A stretch of 64,000 bases of DNA from positions 1-64,000 of the forward strand of contig NZ_AXBA01000029.1 in the NCBI RefSeq assembly GCF_000473085.1, read 5' to 3'. Origin of the DNA: Azorhizobium doebereinerae UFLA1-100. GTDB taxonomy: Bacteria; Pseudomonadota; Alphaproteobacteria; Rhizobiales; Xanthobacteraceae. Position 1 is the first letter of the stretch; every line of letters begins with the position of its first letter. Positions 1-8,805 of this stretch are shown piece after piece. The translations under genes were made by a program, and so were the position numbers. The notes beneath the pieces were generated by a model. It ran no database searches and was not told the DNA's origin. It saw only the letters and a list, made by a program, of their open reading frames with translations.

Positions 1-42
1 AGCTTACCGGTACTAATCGCTCGATTGGCTTGATCGTTCTCA
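1..42 (+). rRNA. 23S ribosomal RNA, 3' end (partial)
   Basis: The first bases (AGCTTACCGGTACTAATCGC, then a Hyphomicrobiales-type tail through GGCTTGATCG) match the 3' terminus of bacterial 23S rRNA. The rest of the gene lies left of the window. The exact last base is uncertain by a few nucleotides. A 5S gene follows in the usual order. Confidence 0.9.
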
Positions 43-121
43 TCCTCTATGTCCATCCGCTCAAAACGAGCCGGATCCGGACCCATCCTAAAACCAGCTT
101 CATCCCTATCATGTGCTTCGC

Positions 122-241
122 CGGCCTGGTGGTCATTGCGAGGAGCCTGAACCCGATTCCATCCCGAACTCGGCCGTTAAACTCCTCTGCGCCAATGGTA
201 CTTCATCTTAAGATGCGGGAGAGTAGGTCGCTGCCAGGCCT
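122..241 (+). rRNA. 5S ribosomal RNA
   Basis: The 5' CGGCCTGG and 3' CCAGGCCT ends pair to form helix I. The interior holds the conserved CCCGAACTCGGCCGTTAAAC block and GGGAGAGTAGGTCGCTGCCAG near the 3' end, so it is a complete 5S gene of about 120 nt. It follows the 23S gene by about 80 bases, with no tRNA between them. Confidence 0.93.
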
Positions 242-287
242 GCAAAGCACATGATCAGGATCCGCCCAGATCACAAGACACACAAGA

Positions 288-320
288 CCCCCGGTCCGCT
301 CAACGCGGCCGGGGGTTTTG
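288..320 (+). terminator. rRNA operon terminator
   Basis: A GC-rich stem (CCCCCGGTCCGC paired with GCGGCCGGGGG around a short loop) is followed by TTTT. It lies about 45 bases past the 5S gene and so marks the end of the rRNA operon. Confidence 0.85.
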
Positions 321-697
321 CGTTGCCCGCCCGCCGCGCGCGGCACCGCCCCTGAGCAACGGCTCAGCAGCCGGCCAACCGGCGCCCCGCCCGCCGGGCG
401 GGGCCGGCGGCCATCCCGGGCGCCGCCCAGGCACCACGGCCGCCAGGCGCCGATGGCCGCGCCGGGCGCCCCGCCGAGCTCGCCGCCACCGGGAGCTCGG
501 CCTCCGTCACCAGCCCCGGCACCACCGGCAATCCTGAGCGCAAGATCAACATCTCCGCTGAGCCCGAGCCGCCCAGCCCCGCCGAGCCAAGCCCCTGACC
601 TCCGCCAACAACTGCTGGCCTCCGACCCAGCCCTGCGCCATGGTCCCGCTTCGAGCGATTGTGACCGCCGGCAGCGGCCGGCGCGGGGAGGCGTTGA
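321..697. other. Intergenic region with no supported gene
   Basis: This stretch of about 375 very GC-rich bases is open in several frames on both strands. The translations are Pro/Arg/Ala-rich, have no ribosome binding site and resemble no known family. I see no RNA gene or clear promoter in it. It may be decayed sequence next to the rRNA operon. Confidence 0.5.
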
Positions 698-1327
698 ATG
701 ACCTTGGAGACGGACCGCCATTTCTACGAACCATCGAAGGGCCACGGCCTGCCGCATGATCCGCTCAATGCGATCATCGGCCCGCGGCCGATCGGCTGGG
801 TGGCGACGCGCGGCAGCGACGGCAGCGTCAATCTGGCGCCCTACAGCTTCTTCAACGCTTTCAACTACAAGCCGCCGATCATCGGCTTCTCCAGCACCAG
901 CGCGAAGGATTCGCTGCGCAATGCGCGTGAAACCGGCGTGTTCGTCTGGAACCTGGTCACGCGCGATCTGGCCGGCCGCATGAACGAGACCAGCGCGCCG
1001 CTGCCCTATGGCGAAGATGAGTTCACCCGCGCCGGCCTGACCAAGGCGCCCTCGCGCCTCGTCGACGTGCCCCGCGTGGCCGAGAGCCCGGTGCAGTTCG
1101 AGTGCAAGGTGGCGGATATTCACCAACTCCGCAGCGCGTCGGGCGCGCAGATCGGCGCCTGGCTGGTGCTGGGCGAGGTGGTCGGCGTCCACATTCGCCG
1201 CGACCTGCTCAAGGACGGCATCTTCGATACGTTCGGTGCCGGTGTGGTGCTGCGGGCCGGCGGCCCGACGGCCTATGCGGAGGTGACGCCGGACACCCGA
1301 TTCGATCTGGAGCGGCCGCTCAGCTAG
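698..1327 (+). CDS. Flavin reductase-like (FMN-binding split-barrel) protein
   Basis: This 209-residue protein has the layout of the DIM6/NTAB flavin-reductase-like family. An N-terminal block (GPRPIGWVATRGSDGSVNLAPYSFF, residues about 29-53) resembles the family's FMN-phosphate contact region, and the split barrel follows. Family members bind FMN and either reduce flavins with NAD(P)H or act on small substrates; the substrate here cannot be read. The start is the ATG at 698, with GGGGAG just upstream. It appears monocistronic, with the rRNA operon to its left. Confidence 0.8.
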   Translation: MTLETDRHFYEPSKGHGLPHDPLNAIIGPRPIGWVATRGSDGSVNLAPYSFFNAFNYKPPIIGFSSTSAKDSLRNARETGVFVWNLVTRDLAGRMNETSAPLPYGEDEFTRAGLTKAPSRLVDVPRVAESPVQFECKVADIHQLRSASGAQIGAWLVLGEVVGVHIRRDLLKDGIFDTFGAGVVLRAGGPTAYAEVTPDTRFDLERPLS

Positions 1328-1400
1328 AGCAGGTTCCGTTCAGACGCCCACCGTTTGAACGGTAAGACGTCCTCGACCGACGTGCCGGGGCGGATCCATC

Positions 1401-1435
1401 AATCAGTCTGTCGCAACCTGACGGGATCCGGCTCC
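1401..1435. repeat. Dispersed intergenic repeat, copy 1
   Basis: An imperfect dyad (ATCAGTCTG...GCAACCTGA) is followed by GGGATCCGGCT. The same arrangement recurs at 31781-31815 with about 85% identity by eye. It sits between two genes and does not code. Just upstream, 1333-1362 holds another dyad (CCGTTCAGAC...GTTTGAACGG) of the type common in Hyphomicrobiales intergenic DNA. Confidence 0.6.
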
Positions 1436-1545
1436 AGGCGACATAGGTGTGCGCCGCGCCCGGCCCCGTCGCTGCCGTCGCATGGCGGCCCTTCACCCGC
1501 TGGCGGGCCTTCCCCTATGCTGGCGGGCAGATCGGGGAGGACGGC

Positions 1546-2274
1546 GTGGGACAGACGATACTCATCACCGGCGGAAGCCGGGGCATCGGCCGGGCGACGG
1601 CGAAACTGGCGGCCGCGCGCGGCTGGTCCGTCGCGGTGAATTATGTGCGCGACGTGGCGGCGGCCGAGGCCGTCGTGGCGGACATCGCGGCGCAGGGCGT
1701 GCGCGCCCTGGCGGTCCAGGGCGATGTCGCGTGCGAGGCGGATGTCCTCCGGCTGTTCGACGCGGCGCAGACGCTGGGTCCGCTCGCCGGCGTGGTGGTG
1801 AATTCCGGCATCGTCGCGGAGGGCGCCAAGCTCGCCGACATGAGCGTGGACCGCCTGCGGCGCATGTTCGACGTCAATCTGCTGGGGGCGTTCCTCTGCG
1901 CCCGGGAGGCGGCGCGCCGGCTCACACGGGGCGGGTCCATCGTGATCGTGTCCTCGGCCGCCGCGCGGCTGGGCGGGCCGGGCGAATATGTCGACTATGC
2001 CGCCTCCAAGGGCGCTATGGACACGCTCACCATCGGCCTGTCGAAGGAGCTGGGCCCCAAGGGCATAAGGGTCAATGCCGTGCGTCCGGGGCTGATCGAG
2101 ACGGAGATCCATGCGTCCGGCGGCCGTCCCGACCGCGCCCAGGCGCTCGGCGCGACCACGCCCATGGGGCGGCCCGGCACGGCGGAGGAAGTGGCGGAGG
2201 CGATCGTCTGGCTGCTGAGCGACGCCGCGTCCTATGTGACGGGCAGCCTGATGGATGTCGCCGGTGGGCGGTGA
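1546..2274 (+). CDS. Short-chain dehydrogenase/reductase (SDR family)
   Basis: A classical SDR of 242 residues. The glycine-rich cofactor loop GGSRGIG is at about residues 8-14, NSGIV replaces the usual NNAG in the middle, SS is the catalytic serine region, and YAASK holds the catalytic Tyr and Lys. The C-terminus (SYVTGSLMDVAGGR) is typical of FabG-like members. The GTG at 1546 is preferred because GGGGAGG lies five bases upstream and the Rossmann fold begins at once; the open frame extends 99 bases further but adds a non-homologous leader. The substrate is not predictable. Confidence 0.85.
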   Translation: MGQTILITGGSRGIGRATAKLAAARGWSVAVNYVRDVAAAEAVVADIAAQGVRALAVQGDVACEADVLRLFDAAQTLGPLAGVVVNSGIVAEGAKLADMSVDRLRRMFDVNLLGAFLCAREAARRLTRGGSIVIVSSAAARLGGPGEYVDYAASKGAMDTLTIGLSKELGPKGIRVNAVRPGLIETEIHASGGRPDRAQALGATTPMGRPGTAEEVAEAIVWLLSDAASYVTGSLMDVAGGR

Positions 2275-3040
2275 GGCCGATGCCGGTCCTGCGCCCGCCC
2301 GCCCGATGAGGCCGCGGGCGGGCCATCCCGCCGCGACCGTGGCGGAGGAGGGCAGGGCGGAGGAGAGCACCGCGGAAGAGAGCGCCGCCGTGCGCGCGGC
2401 TCTTTCCCGCCGCGTGCTCGATCCGGTGTCGCGGGCGAGCGAGATCCTGTTCGGCTTGATCATGGTGCTGACCTTCACGCTGTCGCTCTCTGCCACCGGC
2501 GCGGGGCGGGCGGATGTACGGACCGTCCTGCTCGGTCTCCTGGGCAGCAACCTGGCCTGGGCCATCATCGATGCGGTGATGTATCTGATGGGCGCCTGGG
2601 GCGAGCGCAGGCTGGCGCTGGCGACGCTGCGGGCGATCCGCGACGCCAGGAGCGCGGCCACCGGGCGCGCCATCGTCGCGACGCATCTGCCCTCGTCCGT
2701 CCTGCCCGCCCTCACCGATCGCGAGCTTGAGCGCATCCGCGTCCATCTGTGCGCTGTTCCGGCCGAGAGCCTCCAGGCGCGCTTCAGCCGGGAGGATTAT
2801 CTCGCCGCCCTCGGGGTTTTCCTGCTGGTCTTCCTGTGCCTGTTCCCGGTCGCCGCGCCCTTCATCCTGCTCGGCGACGTCGCTCTGGCTGTCCGGCTGT
2901 CCAATGCCGCTGCCGTCGCCATGCTGTTTCTCGCCGGCTTCACCTTCGGCTGGCAGGTGGGGCGGCCGTGGCGCACGGGTTTCATGATGGTGGCGATCGG
3001 CGGCGCGCTGGTCGCGGTTGCCGTCGCCTTCGGCGGTTGA
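2255..3040 (+). CDS. Five-helix membrane protein, VIT1/CCC1-like topology
   Basis: A protein of up to 261 residues with an acidic, Ala/Glu-rich N-terminus. About five hydrophobic segments follow, roughly residues 63-85, 90-112, 187-212, 216-238 and 242-261. A soluble stretch of about 75 residues separates segments 2 and 3. This pattern, with the pre-helix motif SRASEILFGLIMVLTF, resembles the vacuolar iron transporter (VIT1/CCC1) fold, but I would not assign a metal substrate. The start is uncertain: ATG 2255 overlaps the SDR by 20 bases, and ATG 2306 or GTG 2339 are also possible. It is probably translationally linked to the SDR. Confidence 0.65.
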   Translation: MSPVGGEADAGPAPARPMRPRAGHPAATVAEEGRAEESTAEESAAVRAALSRRVLDPVSRASEILFGLIMVLTFTLSLSATGAGRADVRTVLLGLLGSNLAWAIIDAVMYLMGAWGERRLALATLRAIRDARSAATGRAIVATHLPSSVLPALTDRELERIRVHLCAVPAESLQARFSREDYLAALGVFLLVFLCLFPVAAPFILLGDVALAVRLSNAAAVAMLFLAGFTFGWQVGRPWRTGFMMVAIGGALVAVAVAFGG

Positions 3041-3164
3041 AGCCGCGGCCACGACCCATCGGCCGCGTGACATCGCGGCAGCCAAGCTCAAGGATGAGGT
3101 GATCGCTCCGGGCCCTGGGCGTCAGCCGACATGGCCGTCTGTAGCGTGCGGTCGCAAGGGAGGC

Positions 3165-3254
3165 TGGCGGAGAGGGGGAGATTCGAACTCCCGATACGGT
3201 TGCCCGTATGCCGCATTTCGAGTGCGGTGCATTCGACCACTCTGCCACCTCTCC
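3165..3254 (-). tRNA. tRNA-Ser (anticodon CGA)
   Basis: On the minus strand the sequence runs from GGAGAGGTGGCAGAGTGG to CCCCTCTCCGCCA. The acceptor stem closes (GGAGAGG with CCTCTCC) and the T-arm holds TTCGAAT. The anticodon loop CTCGAAA sits between CCGCA and TGCGG, giving anticodon CGA (UCG codons). The long variable arm (ATACGGG...CCCGTAT type) is diagnostic of a class II serine tRNA. CCA is encoded. Confidence 0.95.
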
Positions 3255-3438
3255 ATCAGGAAGGCACGAGACCGATAGGTCCCGCCGTGGTTGCCAGCGC
3301 TTCTAGCCGAGACCTGGGGGCGAGACAAGAGCACCCTGTGGGCAATGCAAGGTCCGGGCAATCCCGCAGGGCGGGACGGCGGGCGGGGAAAGGCGGACGG
3401 AACGGCCCGCTGCCCCGCGCCCGGCACCGGCCGGGGCA

Positions 3439-3834
3439 TCAGCCGTCGGTGGGGACGGGGCGGGAATTGCCCTGGGCGTCGATGGCGACGAAGGTGAAGA
3501 TGGCCTCCGTCACCTTGCGCGTTTCCTCGCTCTCGCGCGCCCGGCGCCAGGCTTCCACCTCGATGCGCAAGGAGGTGCGCCCGACCGAGAGCAGCTTGCC
3601 GAACAGCGTCACCTCGTCGCCCACATAGACCGGGGAGAGGAAGGTGATGGCTTCCACCGCCACGGTGGCGGCGCGGCCGCGGGCGCGGCGGGCGGCGATG
3701 TTGCCGGCCGCGAGGTCCATCTGCGACATCAGCCAGCCGCCGAAGATGTCGCCGGAGGGGTTGGTGTCGGCCGGCATGGCGATGGTCCGGATGACCGGAA
3801 CCTCGTCGGGCATCTTGGCGGACGTGGGCAGCAT
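3439..3834 (-). CDS. Acyl-CoA thioesterase, YciA-type hotdog fold
   Basis: A single-domain hotdog protein of 131 residues. The motif MPADTNPSGDIFGGWLMSQMD (about residues 19-39) is the signature of the YciA/BACH acyl-CoA hydrolase group. It contains the catalytic Asp and the helix that packs against the sheet. FLSPVYVGDEV and the downstream strands complete the fold. The enzyme would hydrolyse acyl-CoA in the cytoplasm; chain length cannot be inferred. The start at 3834 is preferred over longer upstream readings because AAAGGA precedes it by six bases and the homologous region starts here. It is monocistronic, downstream of tRNA-Ser in opposite genomic order. Confidence 0.85.
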   Translation of the reverse strand: MLPTSAKMPDEVPVIRTIAMPADTNPSGDIFGGWLMSQMDLAAGNIAARRARGRAATVAVEAITFLSPVYVGDEVTLFGKLLSVGRTSLRIEVEAWRRARESEETRKVTEAIFTFVAIDAQGNSRPVPTDG

Positions 3835-4001
3835 GGGCGGTCCTTTGCGGCGCTCGCCGCTCCATTGCCGCGGGCGGCGGAACGGGCGGGGTCTTCGACT
3901 GGGGGCAGGGCGCGGGTCCGGCCTTGCGGTCGGTGGCGCGTCGATGCCAAAGGATCGGCCGCCGCGCAAGCGGGATTGCAGGAATTCCAATGTCTCGCGC
4001 A

Positions 4002-4030
4002 TTGACATGCGGCCCCCTCGCGCGTAAAGG
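4002..4030 (+). promoter_or_regulatory. Sigma-70-type promoter of rplU-rpmA
   Basis: A perfect -35 box (TTGACA, 4002-4007) is followed after 17 bases by TAAAGG (4025-4030), about 100 bases before rplU. It is the only good promoter match in the 295-base gap between the divergent thioesterase and rplU. It implies an mRNA leader of about 90 nt. Confidence 0.55.
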
Positions 4031-4129
4031 AACCCCTCCCATGAGAGCCTTTTGGCACTTGCGGGAATTCCCAATCGACCGAAAGAAGCCTGCCCTTCGA
4101 GGCGTGGCTGAACACGAAAGCGAGACAAG

Positions 4130-4504
4130 ATGTTCGCGGTCATCAAAACGGGCGGCAAGCAGTATCGCGTTGCCGCCGATGATGTGATCACGGTGGAGAA
4201 GCTCGAAGCCGCGGCTGGCGAGAGCGTGACCTTCCCGGTTCTTCTGCTGACGGGCGAAGCCACCCATGTGGGCGCGCCGATCGTGGAAGGCGCTTCCGTC
4301 ACCGCCGAGGTGGTGGAGCAGACCCGGGGCGAGAAGGTCATTGCCTTCAAGAAGCGCCGCCGGCAGAATTCCCGCCGTAAGCGCGGTCACCGTCAGGACC
4401 TGACGGTGGTGCGCATCACCGAGATTTCGGGGCTCAACGGCGAAGTGGCCAAGGCCGCTGTCCGCGCCCCCCGCACGGCTCCGGCCGCCGCGGCCGAAGC
4501 CTGA
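4130..4504 (+). CDS. rplU: 50S ribosomal protein L21
   Basis: The N-terminus [14 protein letters not shown] and the basic block [16 protein letters not shown] (about residues 75-90) are hallmarks of L21, which binds 23S rRNA in the large subunit. At 124 residues it is slightly longer than the E. coli protein, with an Ala/Pro-rich C-terminal tail typical of alphaproteobacteria. rpmA follows after 18 bases, giving the conserved rplU-rpmA pair. Obg, which often follows, is not next here. Confidence 0.97.
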   Translation: MFAVIKTGGKQYRVAADDVITVEKLEAAAGESVTFPVLLLTGEATHVGAPIVEGASVTAEVVEQTRGEKVIAFKKRRRQNSRRKRGHRQDLTVVRITEISGLNGEVAKAAVRAPRTAPAAAAEA

Positions 4505-4522
4505 TAGGACGGAGAACGCAAA

Positions 4523-4795
4523 ATGGCTCATAAGAAAGCAGGCGGTTCCTCCCGCAACGGGCGCGACTCCGACGGTCGCCGCCTTGGCGTGAAGAAGTTT
4601 GGCGGCGAAGCCGTCATCTCCGGCAACATCATCGTGCGCCAGCGCGGCACGAAGTGGCATCCCGGCCTCAATGTGGGCATGGGCAAGGACCATACCTTGT
4701 TCGCCCTCGTGGAAGGCCGAGTCGAATTCCGCACCAAATCCAACGACCGAACTTACGTATCCGTGGTCCCCGCCGCCCTTCAGGCGGCTGAATAA
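4523..4795 (+). CDS. rpmA: 50S ribosomal protein L27
   Basis: This 90-residue protein starts [20 protein letters not shown], the highly conserved L27 N-terminal arm that reaches toward the peptidyl transferase centre. It continues with GVKKFGGE and [10 protein letters not shown]. There is no Firmicutes-type cleavable N-terminal extension. It is the second gene of the rplU operon, with GGACGGAGAA just upstream as ribosome binding site, and is followed by a strong terminator. Confidence 0.97.
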   Translation: MAHKKAGGSSRNGRDSDGRRLGVKKFGGEAVISGNIIVRQRGTKWHPGLNVGMGKDHTLFALVEGRVEFRTKSNDRTYVSVVPAALQAAE

Positions 4796-4876
4796 GCGGC
4801 GAGAATCCAAGGTGATGGATCCCGCCGCGCTCGTCGAGCCGGTGGGAGCCTGACCAGGACGCCTGGGCTTCCGGAA

Positions 4877-4912
4877 AACCGGGGAGACGAGTGAATCGTC
4901 TCCCCGGTTTTC
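4877..4912 (+). terminator. Terminator of rplU-rpmA
   Basis: A long perfect stem (AACCGGGGAGACGA with TCGTCTCCCCGGTT around a five-base loop) is followed by TTTTCG. It lies 80 bases after rpmA and 36 bases before the acetyltransferase start. Confidence 0.9.
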
Positions 4913-4947
4913 GTTTGTCCACCGCCCTGCCTGCCAAGGAGCCTGCC

Positions 4948-5580
4948 ATGACCATCGTCGAACAGCCTTTGGGCGTTCAGCTCGCGGAGAGCTGTATCCC
5001 CGTCCTCGAAACCGAACGGCTCGTGCTCCGCGCGCCGCGCATCGAGGACATCCCGGCCGTGGCGGCCCTGGCCAACAACCATAAGATCGCCGAGATGACG
5101 GCGAACCTGCCCTATCCCTATCGCCTGTCCGATGCCCGCGCCTTCGTGGAGACCCTGGCCCAGACGCCGGACGCCGCCACCTTCGCCCTGTTCCTGAAAA
5201 ACGAAGGCGAGCAGGCCCTTGTCGGCATGTGCGGGTTCGGCCGCCGGCCGCCCGAGCCGGTGCACGAGATCGGCTACTGGATCGGCGAGCCCTTCTGGGG
5301 CCGCGGGATCGCCACCGAGGCCATGCGCGCCGTGATCGACTACGTCTTCTCCGAGACCGACATCGATCTCCTGGCCGGCGCGGCGCGGGTGGTCAATCCC
5401 GGCTCCCGCCGGGTGCTGGAGAAGTGCGCCTTCCAATGGTCCGGCGTCGGCCTGTGCCGGGTGCGGGCGTTGTCCGCCTCGGTTCCGGTGGACCGCTTCC
5501 AGCTGGAGCGCCGCACCTGGGCCTCGCTGCGGGCCTGGGGCTCCACCGCCATGCCCATGCAGCGCGCCCGCGCCCATTGA
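4948..5580 (+). CDS. GNAT family N-acetyltransferase (RimJ/RimL type)
   Basis: This 210-residue protein contains the RimJ/RimL-type opening [14 protein letters not shown] (about residues 21-34), a central [19 protein letters not shown] that forms the acetyl-CoA pyrophosphate loop (Q/RxxGxG/A variant), and [13 protein letters not shown] at the family's substrate-side motif. It would acetylate a protein N-terminus or a small amine; the target is unknown. The ATG at 4948 follows AAGGA by seven bases. It sits alone after the rpmA terminator. Confidence 0.8.
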   Translation: MTIVEQPLGVQLAESCIPVLETERLVLRAPRIEDIPAVAALANNHKIAEMTANLPYPYRLSDARAFVETLAQTPDAATFALFLKNEGEQALVGMCGFGRRPPEPVHEIGYWIGEPFWGRGIATEAMRAVIDYVFSETDIDLLAGAARVVNPGSRRVLEKCAFQWSGVGLCRVRALSASVPVDRFQLERRTWASLRAWGSTAMPMQRARAH

Positions 5581-5797
5581 GGGATCCGGCAGGCGGGCCG
5601 GCGGTGCCGGCCCGCGAGGGTGCCGTGACGACCTCGCTTTGTGGAAGATCGCGTCCGCTTCGTTTCATCCGCGACCTTTTGCCCGGCGGCCCCTTGCCAG
5701 GGCCGTCCGCCTGCGCTTCGGTTGCGCGATGCGCCGGAGCAGGGCCGCCGAACCGGCGGCCGCCGGTCTGGAGTGCGGCGCAGCGGGAAAGGTAGTG

Positions 5798-6304
5798 ATG
5801 GCACGTCTCGAGGATCTTCCCTACCGCCCCTGCGTGGGGCTCGCCGTCTTTCATCGCGACGGGCGCGTCTTCCTCGGCCAGCGCCTCGGCGGAGCCGAGC
5901 ATGTGGACGCCACCCATTCCTGGCAGATGCCGCAAGGAGGCATCGACCGGGGCGAGGACCCCTATGAGGCGGCGCTGCGGGAACTCTATGAGGAGACCTC
6001 CATCCGCTCCGTGGTGAAGCTGGGCGAGGTGGAGGACTGGCTGACCTACGACCTGCCCGGCCGGGTGGCGGGCGAGGCCTGGCGCGGCAGATATCGCGGA
6101 CAGACGCAGAAATGGTTCGCTTTGCGCTTCACCGGCGAGGAGGGCGAGATCGAGATCCTGCGCCCCGGCGGCGGCGCCCATAAGGCCGAGTTCAGCGCCT
6201 GGCGCTGGGACCATCTGGAGCGGGCCGTTGACCTGGTGATCCCGTTCAAGCGGCGGGTCTACGAGCGGGTGGCCCGGGAATTCCGCCGCTTCGCCCGAGA
6301 CTGA
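5798..6304 (+). CDS. rppH: RNA pyrophosphohydrolase (Nudix)
   Basis: RppH/NudH removes pyrophosphate from 5'-triphosphorylated mRNA and so starts RNA decay. The 168-residue protein opens with [19 protein letters not shown] and has [13 protein letters not shown] leading into a complete Nudix box ([17 protein letters not shown] followed by YEETSI, about residues 46-68). It continues with the RppH-specific RGQTQKWF. The ATG at 5798 follows GGGAAAGG; the frame is open further upstream but that leader does not resemble the family. Length fits the usual 150-175. Confidence 0.93.
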   Translation: MARLEDLPYRPCVGLAVFHRDGRVFLGQRLGGAEHVDATHSWQMPQGGIDRGEDPYEAALRELYEETSIRSVVKLGEVEDWLTYDLPGRVAGEAWRGRYRGQTQKWFALRFTGEEGEIEILRPGGGAHKAEFSAWRWDHLERAVDLVIPFKRRVYERVAREFRRFARD

Positions 6305-6445
6305 GGCGGCAGGAAGCGGGTGATCGTTCGAATTTGTTGAACGTCGAGTGCAACATTATTCGACTATTTCCCGTCATCTTCCCATGCGAAGGTCCGGCCA
6401 CGTTTCAGGCGGCGCGGTCGCGCGCCCCATGTCCGGGAGGCCGCA

Positions 6446-7045
6446 ATGGCTAAGGTTCTGGTTCTGTATTATTCGTCCTACGGCCACATCGAGACGATGG
6501 CGAACGCCGTCGCCGAAGGTGCGCGCAGCACCGGCGCCACGGTGGATGTGAAGCGCGTGCCCGAGACCGCTCCGGAAGAGATCGCCAAGGCGGCCCATTT
6601 CAAGCTCGACCAGGCGGCCCCCGTCGCCGCCGTGGCGGACCTTGAGCATTATGACGCCATCATCGTCGGCGCCCCCACCCGTTTCGGCCGCATGCCCTCG
6701 CAGCTTGCCGCCTTCCTCGACCAGGCCGGCGGCCTGTGGGCGCGCGGCGCGCTGAACGGCAAGGTGGGCGCGGCCTTCACCTCCACCGCCACCCAGCACG
6801 GCGGCCAGGAAGTGACGCTGTTCTCCATCATCACCAACCTGCTGCACTTCGGCCTGACCATCGTCGGCCTGCCCTACAGCCACCAGGGTCAGATGACGCT
6901 GTCGGAGATCGTCGGCGGCTCGCCTTATGGCGCCACCACCATCGCCGGCGGCGACGGCTCCCGCCAGCCGAGCGCCATCGAGCTGGAAGGTGCCCGCCAC
7001 CAGGGCGGGCTGGTCGCCAAGACCGCGGCCAAGCTGTTCGGCTGA
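6446..7045 (+). CDS. wrbA: NAD(P)H:quinone oxidoreductase, WrbA type
   Basis: WrbA is a flavodoxin-like FMN protein that reduces quinones by two electrons. The 199-residue sequence shows the FMN-phosphate loop [12 protein letters not shown] (about residues 8-19), [12 protein letters not shown] at the isoalloxazine site, and [11 protein letters not shown] with its conserved GG. Length matches the family (about 200). The ATG at 6446 has GGGAGG five bases upstream. The 140-base leader is relatively AT-rich, consistent with its own promoter, and a strong terminator follows. Confidence 0.94.
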   Translation: MAKVLVLYYSSYGHIETMANAVAEGARSTGATVDVKRVPETAPEEIAKAAHFKLDQAAPVAAVADLEHYDAIIVGAPTRFGRMPSQLAAFLDQAGGLWARGALNGKVGAAFTSTATQHGGQEVTLFSIITNLLHFGLTIVGLPYSHQGQMTLSEIVGGSPYGATTIAGGDGSRQPSAIELEGARHQGGLVAKTAAKLFG

Positions 7046-7064
7046 TCGCACCCGCTGCAACGAG

Positions 7065-7099
7065 AGGGCCGGCCCGGCATCCGCGGGGCCGGCCCTTTT
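7065..7099 (+). terminator. Terminator of wrbA
   Basis: AGGGCCGGCCC pairs with GGGGCCGGCCCT across a nine-base loop and is followed by TTTT. It lies 20 bases beyond wrbA and just before the convergent PPK2 gene. Confidence 0.88.
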
Positions 7100-7113
7100 C
7101 GTGTGCGGCGGGG

Positions 7114-7989
<876 letters not shown>

Positions 7990-8101
7990 GCCCTATCCTG
8001 CACATTCCGCAGGCGAATTTCGAGTGCCTCCCCGAAAGCGGCGCGAAAGCCGTCCCGGCGCGCGCCACGGGATACCGGAGAACAGCCTCGTGCAAGCTTG
8101 G

Positions 8102-8128
8102 CCCACCACGGTCCGGTCCGGTGGTGGG
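8102..8128. promoter_or_regulatory. Inverted repeat upstream of the Q/S-rich protein gene
   Basis: The eight-base arms CCCACCAC and GTGGTGGG flank an 11-base centre that itself repeats GGTCC. The element ends 20 bases before the ATG at 8149, so it is either an operator or a hairpin in the mRNA leader. There is no T-run, so termination is unlikely. Confidence 0.45.
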
Positions 8129-8148
8129 GATCACCGGAGCTGGCTCCT

Positions 8149-8646
8149 ATGACCAGTATTTCATCGACGCAGAGTTCTGCGAGTACGAGTCTTTCCACCA
8201 TTTCAAGCAGCGCTTCCAAGCTCGCGAAGCTTCAGGCCGACCTTGAGAAGGCCCAGCAGGCCCTTGAGACGGCCCAGAAGGAAAGCGACCAGGAAGCGAT
8301 CACCACGCAGCAGCAGCTCATCGAGAAGCTGACGCAGCAGATCCAGCAGTTGCAGCAACAGCAGCAGGCCCAGCAGAGCCAGGGCACGCAGGCGACGTCC
8401 GCGTCCTCCAGCACGGACTCCACCTCGTCCACTTCGGCGACCTCCAGCACCGCGTCGTCGTCCAGCAGCACCAAGAGCGATGGGACCAATCCCTACAAGC
8501 CCGTGGTGAAGCTCGACCTCGCCGGCATCGCGGAAGCGGTGAAGGCGGCGCAGGAGAAGAAGGACGCCGAAGCCAAGGACGCCGCCGACGCGGCGGCGGA
8601 AGACGACAGCACCGCTTCGCTCGAAGAGACCGCCCTGACGGTCTGA
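8149..8646 (+). CDS. Low-complexity coiled-coil protein, FlxA-like
   Basis: This 165-residue protein has a Ser/Thr-rich N-terminus. A strong coiled coil runs over about residues 24-80 (KLAKLQADLEKAQQALETA and a Gln run QIQQLQQQQQAQQ), then comes a 35-residue Ser/Thr tract and an Ala/Lys/Glu-rich helix. The coiled-coil part resembles the FlxA-like family (PF14282), whose function is poorly known. No signal peptide or membrane segment is visible. The ATG at 8149 has CGGAG about ten bases upstream. It precedes ku but is separated by 160 bases, so co-regulation is possible, not shown. Confidence 0.6.
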   Translation: MTSISSTQSSASTSLSTISSSASKLAKLQADLEKAQQALETAQKESDQEAITTQQQLIEKLTQQIQQLQQQQQAQQSQGTQATSASSSTDSTSSTSATSSTASSSSSTKSDGTNPYKPVVKLDLAGIAEAVKAAQEKKDAEAKDAADAAAEDDSTASLEETALTV

Positions 8647-8805
8647 GCGTAAAGGCTTCGTCTCTGGTGCCTGCCCGCACATGAGCCTCAGAGCGACCCG
8701 CGCCTCGCGGCCATTCCCCAGGCCGTACCCACAGCATGGTGGCCGCGAGGAACGGTGTGACCTGCTCGCGCGTTGATCCCCGGCCGAATTGCCGGGAGGA
8801 TCCGC

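Noticed and set aside
318-701. Pro/Arg-rich ORF between the rRNA operon and the flavin reductase gene
   Set aside because: It has no ribosome site, low-complexity composition and open frames on both strands; treated as non-coding.
3122-4810. 562-codon minus-strand ORF across tRNA-Ser, the thioesterase and rplU-rpmA
   Set aside because: It runs through a tRNA gene and opposite two ribosomal protein genes. Only the frame of the thioesterase is real here.
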